This document shows, in pieces, positions 39,895 to 48,700 of a DNA stretch of 64,000 nt. The notes under the pieces are model-generated. The model was given only the letters and a program-made list of their open reading frames with translations, did no database searches and was not told where the DNA came from. The stretch's first letter is position 1, and every line of letters starts with the position of its first letter. The position numbers were made by a program, and so were the translations under genes. Source of the DNA: Paraspadella gotoi (lineage: Eukaryota; Chaetognatha); assembly GCA_051294375.1 (NCBI GenBank), contig JBJCIZ010000239.1:663178-727177 (forward strand), read 5' to 3'.

Positions 39895-39978
39895 CATTTG
39901 TCGTTTCGTCATCACTGAATAACCGCCGCTGCCGCAGTCGCAGCTGCCGCCGCCGTCGTCGTCGTCGTCGTCGTCTAC
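39895..39978. repeat. GCCGC/CGTCGT trinucleotide-rich stretch
   Basis: Imperfect CGC and CGT triplets. The Ser/Arg-rich plus-strand frame through it is repeat-derived. Confidence 0.7.
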
Positions 39979-40045
39979 TCGGTAATAAAAAGCGAAACGA
40001 CTTTTAACGCCTGAGGTAGACGGAGATCGGGGTTTTGAATATTAA

Positions 40046-40105
40046 TTTCTCTCTCTCGTCTTTCTTCGTCTTCTCTCCTCTCTCTCTCTCTTCTCTCTCT
40101 CTTCT

Positions 40106-40146
<41 letters not shown>
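40046..40146. repeat. (CT)n tract
   Basis: Interrupted CT dinucleotides. A further short one lies at 40,663-40,683. Confidence 0.9.
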
Positions 40147-40149
<3 letters not shown>

Positions 40150-40734
40150 CGCGTCGTTTTTAGCGACGTAAACAATTTCCGATGTAAACAAATCGAAATA
40201 AACAAAGATGGCGGCGACGAACACGATTCAATAGTGGGTGGGGGTGGATAAAAAGCGGTGGCGGGATGTTGTTTGTGAACGATGATGTGAATTGATGGAA
40301 TGATGTGATTATTGGAATAGGGAGGGTTTTTTTGAATTCTTTGTGATTTTGTGAATCGTGAATTGTGAATACTGCCGATGTGAAAGTGAGAATTGAGAAG
40401 CGGCATTAATAAGTCAGACATTCACAGACAATATCAAGAGCATGAAGATTCCAGTGTTTATCACAAGTCTCGAACGCCCGATTCACAAAGCGTGAAAGAT
40501 AAAAAAATAAATCACATTGCCTAAAATTAAACATTAACTTTAATAGTTATCAAACAAATTGCTTTACAAAAATGTAAATATATATTTTAATTAAAATCTT
40601 GTTAAAACTGTCTTTTGTTTTAAACTTTTGTTTCTTTCTCTTTTTTCATCATCGGAAATATATTTCTCTCTCTCTCTCTCTCACAATGATTTGGAAGAAC
40701 ACCCCACTGAACGACCCGACCCGCCGACGCCGAT

Positions 40735-41372
40735 GATTTAATGACGACAATTGAACGATGTTGACACGTATGATGGAATGATGTTTCTAATGAGACCGAC
40801 GGATTGATATGGACAGACGACGATGTCCTCATGATGAAGACCGACGACGATGATGATGATGAAGACGACGATGGACGACGACGCACGACAATGACGATGT
40901 TGACGAACGATGAATGGTATGATGAAGACCGCACCTATGACACGAAATGATGATGGTGAAGACGTATGTAGATGATGTAATGCAGACGACGGACGACAAC
41001 GACTAAATGAAACGATTTGACGACGGCGGATGATGAAGACTGACGACGATATGCCATGAAGACGACGATGACGATGACGACATATGACGATGGATGATGG
41101 ATGAAAGGACGATGACGACGACGATGATGAAGACGAACGACGATGATTGATGAAAGACGACGATGACAAAGACGACGATGATTGATGAAGACGACGACGA
41201 TGATTTGATGAAGACGACGATGACGACCGACGACAAATTGACGATGTCTTTTTGACGACGATTGATGAAGACGACCGACTGATTGATGATTGAAGGACGA
41301 CGACATGAGGACGACAAATGACGATCATTGTTTGACGACGATTGATGAAGACCGGCGACGATGAGGACGACG
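40735..41372. repeat. GAT/GAC-rich minisatellite
   Basis: Irregular units of GATGATGAAGACGACGATGAC and variants fill the stretch, with unit lengths of 30-70 bases that are not always multiples of three. It gives Ser/Val/His-rich minus-strand frames that shift from unit to unit, so coding is unlikely. Confidence 0.8.
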
Positions 41373-41459
41373 ACAATTCGAAAGAGAGACGCTAGTCACG
41401 TTCTCGTCGGGGACGAAAACAGACGCGCCCTTGAATAAGGTCGCGCCCCTCGTCGAGAG

Positions 41460-41740
41460 CTGAGAGCGAGAGCGAGAGACACTGAGACCAGAGAAAAGAT
41501 AAGAGACGGAAAGGGAGAGGAGAGAGAGAGAGAGAGAAGCAGAGAGAGAGAGGAGAGAAGAGAGAGAGAGAGATGAGAGAGAGGAGGAGACGGCGAGGAG
41601 GAGAGGCGGTCCAATAGATGAAGACGATAAAGTCGAGACAGGAATGACGAGTAGAGAGAGAGAGAAGAGAGAGGAGGAGAAGAGAGACTGAGAGAGAGAG
41701 AGAGTGAGAGAAGAAGAGAGAGGAGAGAGAGAGCGAGGGC
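41460..41740. repeat. GA-rich tracts
   Basis: Interrupted GA dinucleotides in two blocks (about 41,510-41,605 and 41,652-41,735) separated by unique sequence. Confidence 0.85.
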
Positions 41741-42185
41741 GCGCCCCGCTAATTATAAGAAGAATGGGAGGTTAAAATGGAAAGATGGTGAGGAAAAGGA
41801 GATGAGTTCAAATTAGATTCTACTCCATACGAAGACGGAAGTAGTTAGTTTGATCTTGAACGTTTATTTCATTTAGTTAACTGAATGTTAACTTTATTAC
41901 TTATTAGAATTAGATTTTATTTGCTCCATTTTAAACTTTCTTCTTGAAAGGCAACTAAGTACAGTTGACAGTCGGAAATAGTGCCATCCATCTTTTCACA
42001 AGAAAAGTCATTAACTTCACGAACTTACTCTAAAGTCAACCGCAAACTTCACTGCAAATCTCATAAAACTGGGTCATGTTTCTCCACCAGACGACTCACC
42101 CGATGATTTTCACGTCCGTCCATTTTCATTTCTGACCGAAAAAAAAAGATTAAAAAATAAATAAAAAAGAAAAAGAAAAAAAAAG

Positions 42186-42425
42186 TTGACCCAATTTCTC
42201 TCTCGTTTTTCCATTTATTTGATCGAAGAAACAATTGGCCGCCGCTGCCGGCAGCCGCCGCAGCCGCCCCAGCCCCCGCCGCCGCCGCCAAATCCTAATT
42301 ACGAACAATATTCGATCGCCGATGGCGAAGTATTCGACGGCGTTGTCCTGCTTTTTTCTGCTTCCAACGAAGATACGTATCAGTTCGGCATTGGCTGCTC
42401 CACTAGAAACGTCGCTCCTCTTTAG
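42186..42425 (+). CDS. Small Pro-rich open frame, possible exon (unrecognised)
   Basis: The frame passes through a CCG-rich stretch giving a run of Pro (42,258-42,292). It then continues as NPNYEQYSIADGEVFDG and about 27 more residues of normal complexity before a stop. The second half reads like protein, but no domain is recognised. The minus strand reads poly-Ala over the same repeat. Without splice signals or a neighbouring exon I cannot tell it from a chance frame. Confidence 0.2.
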   Translation: MTQFLSRFSIYLIEETIGRRCRQPPQPPQPPPPPPNPNYEQYSIADGEVFDGVVLLFSASNEDTYQFGIGCSTRNVAPL

Positions 42426-42809
42426 ATCGCTTGGATTTTTTTTTCTCGGCGTCGCTTGGAAAATTAAAAAAATATTTACTTTGAACTCCTTCTTTTTTTT
42501 AGTGTGGAGCTTCTCAATAGAGCCATCGGGGACTTTGTATTAGTTTTTGCTAGTGTCTCTAGATCAAAACTAATATAAAACAAACAAAAAAACTTTTTTT
42601 TCGATACTCAAATCGCACGTTTCTCATTGAGAACAAAACCTTTATTGGTATGACTACTCTCCAAGATTTATAATGATACAGCAACTCTTAAGATTCCATT
42701 TCTAGTCGCCTGCAAGACTTTCATTCCAAAGCTCCTCTTGAGATGGACTCTTCTTTCGTCGCTCCCGTAAAATACCTCGTTTCCGCCTTTCGACTTTCGA
42801 CGCAGGAAC

Positions 42810-42815
42810 CAAATC

Positions 42816-42869
<54 letters not shown>

Positions 42870-42883
42870 TCTCTTCTTTCTCT

Positions 42884-42914
<31 letters not shown>

Positions 42915-42996
42915 TTCCTCTCTCTCTCTCTCTTCTTCTCTCTCTCTCTCTCTTTCTCTCTCTCTCCTCTCTCCTCTCTCTCTCTCTCTTCTCACA
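42810..42996. repeat. (CT)n tract
   Basis: Nearly 190 bases of CT dinucleotides with TTCT interruptions. The long frames on both strands here are repeat translations. Confidence 0.9.
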
Positions 42997-43017
42997 CACG
43001 ATTTTTTCACAATTTCA

Positions 43018-43115
43018 CACGTCGTCGTCGCGTCGTCGTCGTCGTTCGTCGTCGTCTGTTCGGTCGTCTCGTTCGTCTCGTCGTCGGTCGTTCGTCGTCG
43101 TCGTCGTCCGTCGGG
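43018..43115. repeat. (CGT)n trinucleotide tract
   Basis: Imperfect CGT/GTC units following the CT tract. Confidence 0.85.
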
Positions 43116-43199
43116 ATTTGAGTTCCGCGGAAAAAATTTGGGTCAGTTTTTCTTCGACTGGACGGATTCTTTTCTTTCTCGGTTTTTGTCCTATCGGAA

Positions 43200-43305
43200 T
43201 GAGGAGGAGAGGAGATAGAGATAGAGACGGAGAGGGGAGAATGGAGAGAGAAGAGAGAGGAGAGAGAAGAGAGAGGAAAGAGAGAGACGAGAGAAGAGAA
43301 ATGAT

Positions 43306-43346
<41 letters not shown>

Positions 43347-43426
43347 GAGGAGAGACGGCGCGTTCTTACTGCGACGAGACGTCGTTTGAATCGGATTGGA
43401 ATTGAGCGGAATTAGTTAAGAAAAAA

Positions 43427-43459
<33 letters not shown>

Positions 43460-43500
43460 AGAAGAGAGAAGAGAGAGGATCCGAGAAGAAGAGAGAGGAG
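43200..43500. repeat. GA-rich tracts
   Basis: Two purine blocks (about 43,200-43,355 and 43,420-43,520) with unique sequence between them. Confidence 0.85.
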
Positions 43501-43537
43501 AGAAAGAGGGAGAGAGATGAGAGCACGAGAGACTGGA

Positions 43538-43637
43538 NNNNNNNNNNNNNNNNNNNNNNNNNNNNNNNNNNNNNNNNNNNNNNNNNNNNNNNNNNNNNNN
43601 NNNNNNNNNNNNNNNNNNNNNNNNNNNNNNNNNNNNN
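43538..43637. other. Assembly gap (100 N)
   Basis: Run of exactly 100 N between a purine-rich and a pyrimidine-rich block. Confidence 0.95.
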
Positions 43638-44460
43638 TCTTTCCTTTACTGTCTTTCCTCTTCTCTCCTTTTCTCTCCCGGACTTCTTTCTTTTACTGTC
43701 TTCCCTATTCTCTCCTTTTCTCCCCAAAGACTTCTTTCCTTTACTGTCTTCCTATTCTCTCCTTTTCTCCCCCGAGACTTCTTTCCCGCTCTTCTTTCCT
43801 TTACTGTCTTTCCTCTTCTCTCCTTTTCTCCCCCAGACTTCTTTTCCTCTTACTGTCTTCCCTTTCTCCTCCCTTTTCTCCCCCGAGACTGCTTCATCCT
43901 CTTCTTCTTTTTTACTGTCTTTCCTCTTCTCTCCTTTTCTCCCCCAGACTTTTTCCTTTACTGTCTTCCCATTCTCTCCTTTCTCCCCGAACTTTCTTTC
44001 CCTCTTCTTGTCTTTCCTTCTCTCTTCTCCTATTCTCTCCCTTTTCTCCCCCGACTTCTTTCCTCCCTCTTCTTTCCTTTACTGTATTTTCCTCTTCTCT
44101 CCTTTTATCCCCAGACTTCTTTCCATCCCTCTTCTTTCCTTTACTGTCTTTCCTCTTCTCTGCCTTTTCTCTCCCGGACTTTTTTCCTTTACTGTCTTTC
44201 CTCTTCTCTCCTTTTCTCCCCAGACTTTTTCTTCTCGTCTTTAACTACTGTCTTTCCTCTTCTCGTCCTTTTCTCTCAGCGAGACTTATCTTTCCTTTAC
44301 TGTCTTTCCTCTTCTCTCCTTTTCTCCCCCGGACTTCTTTCCTTTACTGTCTTCCCTAATCTCTCCTTTTCTTCCCCAGACTTCTTTTCTTCCCTCTTCT
44401 TTCCTTTACTGTCTTTCCTCTTCTCTCCTTTTCTCCCCCCTCACCTCCCTTTCTTCCCCT
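43638..44460. repeat. Pyrimidine-rich minisatellite, about 47-bp unit
   Basis: About 15 units share TTCCTTTACTGTCTTTCCTC, then TTCTCTCCTTTTCTCCCCC and a GACTTC joint. Units vary in length and carry indels that change reading frame. The 280-codon frame across it (Ser/Phe/Leu/Pro) is therefore not a gene. Confidence 0.9.
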
Positions 44461-44756
44461 TTTCCTCCAAACTTCATTCCTCGTTGTTTGCATATAAAAC
44501 CATCATTCACTCTCCCGGCTCAAGGTTCGAGCTTTATCCGCCGGGCACGCCTCGTTTCCATCTCCCCCGCTGCGAGCTCAAACTCTCTTCGATATATACA
44601 CCTTTCTCCGTTTTTTTCTTCGGTTGCGCCGCGAGCACTCGCGGTGATACTCTTTTTTTTGGTCAGTCGGTCAGAATTTGAAGGGCTGAAATTTTTGATC
44701 GATTGGTCAATACAAATCTTTCTTTTTTTGTTGCGTTGAGAGTAATTACGAAGTTA
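44461..44756. other. Intergenic flank of the Tc1-like element, with palindrome core
   Basis: Contains the second copy of the palindromic core (CCGCGAGCACTCGCGG, 44,629-44,644) followed by GGTCAGTCGGTC, then the TA dinucleotide (44,755-44,756) at which the Tc1-like transposon inserted. The phrase TTTTTGGTCGGATGG resumes right after the transposon at 53,417. The transposon may therefore sit inside a diverged copy of the dispersed repeat. Confidence 0.5.
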
Positions 44757-44780
44757 CAGATCTGCTCAAAAAAAGTTTAA
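44757..44780 (+). repeat. Left terminal inverted repeat of the Tc1-like element
   Basis: Starts CAGATCTGCTC, followed by seven A and GTTTAA. It is the exact reverse complement of 53,389-53,412 and is preceded by TA. Confidence 0.92.
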
Positions 44781-44963
44781 GCTTTGAACCCCCTACTATC
44801 TCGCTTGTCGGTTGTCCTATTAATTAAATGTTAGATTAAATATTATTGAGGCTGTGCTAAAATAAAAAAAAAGGATCAAAATTGTGACTTACAATCTTCT
44901 TTTTTTGTGAAAAAAAAAATTGTATCCATCTTTGTTTTATTTTTTTTTGTTTGTTTTTTTACC

Positions 44964-45040
44964 ATGGAAACTTTAAAACAGCTAAACCCCCCAAAAAAGC
45001 TGCAATTGTTGAGTTTTGGAAGACGGGTTTGTCAAGATAG
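44964..45040 (+). pseudogene. Tc1-like transposase, N-terminal fragment
   Basis: ATG at 44,964 opens METLKQLNPPK. After a one-base shift in the C/A homopolymers the frame gives KKAAIVEFWKTGLSR, matching the first helices of the N-terminal helix-turn-helix that binds the terminal repeats in Tc1 transposases. The coding sequence stops at the junction with the retrotransposon. It resumes at 52,829 with IAQQL and CRVVNKF, the following helix and start of the linker. It is a remnant with no activity of its own. Confidence 0.8.
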
Positions 45041-45172
45041 CATTTAAGTAAGCAGACAGGGATTTCAATATGAAACCAAGTGGAATTTTATTATCAGAAA
45101 ATAGACAAGAGAAGACGGTGTCAATTTTCAAACAGAGTGAATCAAAGCAGAAACAGAGGCTATTTATAATGG
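45041..45172 (-). repeat. 3' long terminal repeat (very short)
   Basis: 132 bases shared with 52,695-52,827. Read on the minus strand it has a TATAAATA box at its start (45,168-45,161) and an AATAAA polyadenylation signal about 70 bases later (45,092-45,087). It ends in TTAAATG, not the usual CA. The true 5' edge may lie further out, near 45,190, where TG follows a purine tract; if so, the other LTR is truncated by about 18 bases. Confidence 0.8.
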
Positions 45173-45190
45173 CGCAAGTAGACGAAGCCA

Positions 45191-45223
45191 GTTTCCTCTT
45201 CGGAATCCTCCTCTTCCTCTTCT
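45191..45223 (-). other. Candidate polypurine tract (plus-strand primer)
   Basis: The minus strand reads AGAAGAGGAAGAGGAGG and then GAAGAGGAAAC just before a TG at 45,190. LTR retrotransposons prime second-strand synthesis from such a tract next to the 3' LTR. It lies 18-50 bases from the edge of the repeat shared by both LTRs. Either the 5' LTR lost its first bases, or the tract is misidentified. Confidence 0.45.
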
Positions 45224-45781
45224 GGAACCTTCTTTTCCTCTTCCGGAAACTATTGTTCCTTTTCTGGATTTGGCTTCCAAAATCCTTCGAAAATCATTCC
45301 AGAATCTTCTTCCTCTTCCGGAATCCTCTCCTTAATCCTTTCCTCTGTTTCCGGGTTTCATTCATCTGTGATGCGTCCCCCCTCCTCAGACGACGGCGTA
45401 CGTGGTCAGTCGGTAGCCGAGTGAGTGCTGTTTTGTAATTTTTTGTTTTTGTTCCTTTTTTTATTATCTGAGAAGGGTGAGGCGTTTTTTTTTGCTATTG
45501 TCATCGTCGCGAATTTCCTCTTGGCGATTCCATGGTTGTAAGAGAAAATCGGTCCCCTTTGTTCTCTATATTCCCGATCTACTTAGTACAATATTGATTT
45601 GGTATCCTTTTGAAAGATTGTATCGTTGTTGTCGTCATTTTGGAAGAGATTTTTTTTTTGTGATTTTCTTTAGTTTTACGAAATTTGGTTTTTTAATTTT
45701 TAGTTGTTTATTTGTTTTGGTTTCTACAGCTGCGGTTTTTATCTATGACTAATTTTACATTTTCCTTGTGTGGGTGTCGAG
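45191..45781 (-). other. Untranslated region between pol stop and 3' LTR
   Basis: About 590 bases with no open frame of note. The half nearest the LTR has repeated CTTCCGGAA-like motifs (45,180-45,330). An env gene, found in some gypsy elements, is not visible. Confidence 0.6.
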
Positions 45782-48700
45782 TTAGCGCGCTGCCTCCCCC
45801 ACATGCAGCTTTAGCCGGCGCCTGTGGTATTTCATGTTTTTCCCGGCGATTGAAACCACGTAATGGTTTCCGTCTCTCTCGATCACCTTATGGGGGCCGG
45901 AGTATATCCGTTTGACCTTGTTTTCTGTTGGTGCTGCACTGGACATGATAAGGTCACGTCTGGTAAGCACCAGGTCGCCCACTTTGATCTCCTGGGGGCG
46001 CCTGTAAGGATTTGTCCTTGCTGATTGGCGAAAAAGTTTTTCTCTCTGTTCTGCCAGCTTTTCTTGTGCTTTTTCTTGCTTGTCTGCCCTTTGTCGGATG
46101 AAGTCAATGAGGTTTCTCTTAGTATAGTCGTCTGCGCTCTCAACAATTCTAGGTCTGTGTCCAAATTGTATTTCATAAGGCGACATGTCTGTCTTCCAAC
46201 CGACAATGGGTGTGGCATTCAGGAGCAGCATAAGATGTGGGATTTGTTCTAGCCATTTTCTAGGTTGGTCTTCTACAGCCTTGCGCAGAGCCTGGCGGAT
46301 TCGGCCAATGTCCCTTTCGGCTCTGTTGCTGTCTTTCCTTCCCACAAGCACCCGCCTGCTGACTGTATCAAGCAGGTTTAGAATTGACGTCATCGCAGTG
46401 CCATTGAGCTGAGTGGCGCCATCAAAATTGACCTCAAGGTATGCGCCATGTTGTAGAAAAATCTTTTCGTCAAGAGCCTTGACTATGGTTGCTGCATCTG
46501 CTCGGCGCAGTGGAATTGCCCATGTGTAGGCAGATGCATTGTCTGATGCAACTAACATGTAATGGAATCCTGCAGCTGGCGGGAGATGCATCACATCAAT
46601 GCTTAGAGACTCCCATGGGGCGATGGCCAGGTTGGGTGCTGATGGAGTCTCGTTGTTTCTTTGTCCATCGGTTGCTTTTGCGCAGTTGTCGCAGTTCCTG
46701 ACGCACCTTGCTGCGGCTGTTGATAGTCCAGGGGCTGAAATGTACTGGGCAGTGATAAATGCCGTTCTATCTCGACCTGGGTGTCCAAGGTGTTTGTGCA
46801 GTTTTGTTGTTATCTCCTCAGCTCGTGTTGGTGGAACAACGAACTTGGTTGTGGGGGTGTCACCTTTGAAGCCCTTGATGACTAGGATTCCATTGTCAGT
46901 GACATCAAGATCGGGGAAGCAGTTTGACAGGTATCTTTCCGTGATAGTTCGCCTCTTCTGCATTTTTTCTTCAAGTTTCCTCCTTGCTTGTTCACGGTCC
47001 CCTTTGATTAGAGCATCTACCATTAACTTGATAGTTTCATCCTCCTTCTGCCACTTCTTGACCTCAGCAGCTATAGGTATCATCCCATCAACTTTTCCCT
47101 GGGGTCTGGTGGCTTCCTCAGCCATTTCTGCCTCAGTTGCATCAATGTCGGCTTCAAGGGTGCTGTCGATCATTAATTCACCCCTTGCCCCTGGCCAATT
47201 TGTATTGATGGTCTCAATGGCTGCACTGCTTTTCTCTTCTCTGGGGCAGGGCTCTGGTGGTGAAGGAGGCTCTTGGGTCTGAGTTTGGAGGCTTGTTTCT
47301 ATTTGGATGTTAACAAGGTCTTCTGGTAGGGTATTGATATGATGGGTGTTGACCTGTAGGTGTCTCGGTCTTTCCAGTTTTTCAGGTTGTTTGAGGGTTG
47401 CTACTTCGATGGTTTGAACTGGTCCATTGTGAATAGGGCGTTGCTGCAGCTGGTTGATTAGACTGACTTGGCCAGTTATGGTCCGGAAAATCCTCATTTC
47501 TCTGTCGCAATTGCCTGCATCGTACACTCTTTCAAATTTACAGCCAGCCTCTTGTGTAGAATCCTCGTCCATCATGATGATCCTGATGCCTGTCATCTCA
47601 CTCAGGAGTTCCAGTTCAGGGTGACCAAGGCTCCAATCCTTGGCTGATATTGTCCTGATGAATGTGTTTACATCCTTTGTTTTGGGTTTGCCATAAAGCT
47701 TCATCATATTGTCTCTTCTCTCGGCAAATCTTTGTCGTACAAATTCAAAGAACTTTGCCCTGAAAGCCTTGGTTTCCTCCAGGAGGGTCTGCGCCATTAG
47801 TGCAAGTGTGGGGGCATGCCCTGTTACCAGGTCTAAGTGATCTGGTGTGCCGTAACCCTCCACTGGGTTTTCAGCAAAACCTGGCTCATATTCCCCATTC
47901 ACGTCGAATCCAGCAGGGAAGAAGGGCGTATCTAGTGGGGTGACCTGACCCTGTTCTGTGAAGCGGGTGAGAAAGTCAGCCGGATTTTCTGCACTCTTGA
48001 CAAGGATGACCTCTTTTGGTTGGCACTCCTGGCGGATTTCTGTAATCCATCTCAAAACATTCGTGGGGAGCAGTTGCTGCTTGTCATGTTGAAGATCCAT
48101 AACCCTCTTGAAGTATTGAGAATCTGTAACGAGTGTAACCCTCCTGCCACAGGTGTATCCCTTGAATTTCCTAATCATCATGTTGAAGGCTAGGGTCTCG
48201 AGAATGTTGATATGTTTTATCCTGTATTCTTCCGGGAAAGACTTTGAATGGAAGGACAGTGGATATTCAATGCCATCGGCAGTAGCAGTTATTAATCCAC
48301 CCATTGCACTTGTGCTTGCATCTGCATAAATTCGATAGGTTCCATTCTTGATACGGACGTCATTTAAGAAATTCAGTCCGGGCGAGGCCTTGATTTCTTC
48401 TACCAGCTGCTGAAGCATTAGCAAGTGTTGGCTGGTTAGCTTGAAGTCCCTCTTATCCAATAGAGTTAGTGCGTGGAGGGGTTGGGCTATGTAGGAGAAG
48501 CGGTGGGTGAAGCATCTGTAATAGTTTAGTGATGCTAGCATTGCCCTCAGCTCTTTCTGGGTTTTGAGGGTCTTGAGTTTGACTTCTACCGCTTCCAGCT
48601 TCTCCTTTTGAGGCATGAGCTTGTTCTTGGAGATGCTGAACCCCAAGATCTTGATGTCCTCTTTCCGGAGCAAGACGCTTTTTGTCCATTTGAGGACCAC

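Noticed and set aside
43517-44359. 280-codon Ser/Phe/Leu frame
   Set aside because: It reads through an N gap and a pyrimidine minisatellite whose units differ in length modulo three.
45041-45072. Start of the direct repeat as transposase coding sequence (reads HLSKQTGIS)
   Set aside because: It resembles a helix-turn-helix by chance. The same bases occur at the other LTR next to the primer site, while the true continuation of the transposase (IAQQL) lies at 52,829.
45477-45752. 91-codon plus-strand frame rich in aromatic residues
   Set aside because: It lies in the untranslated region of the retrotransposon on the opposite strand and has T-rich composition.
45191-45781. An env gene that would make the element a retrovirus
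   Set aside because: Only 590 bases lie between the pol stop and the LTR, without an open frame, signal peptide or transmembrane segment.
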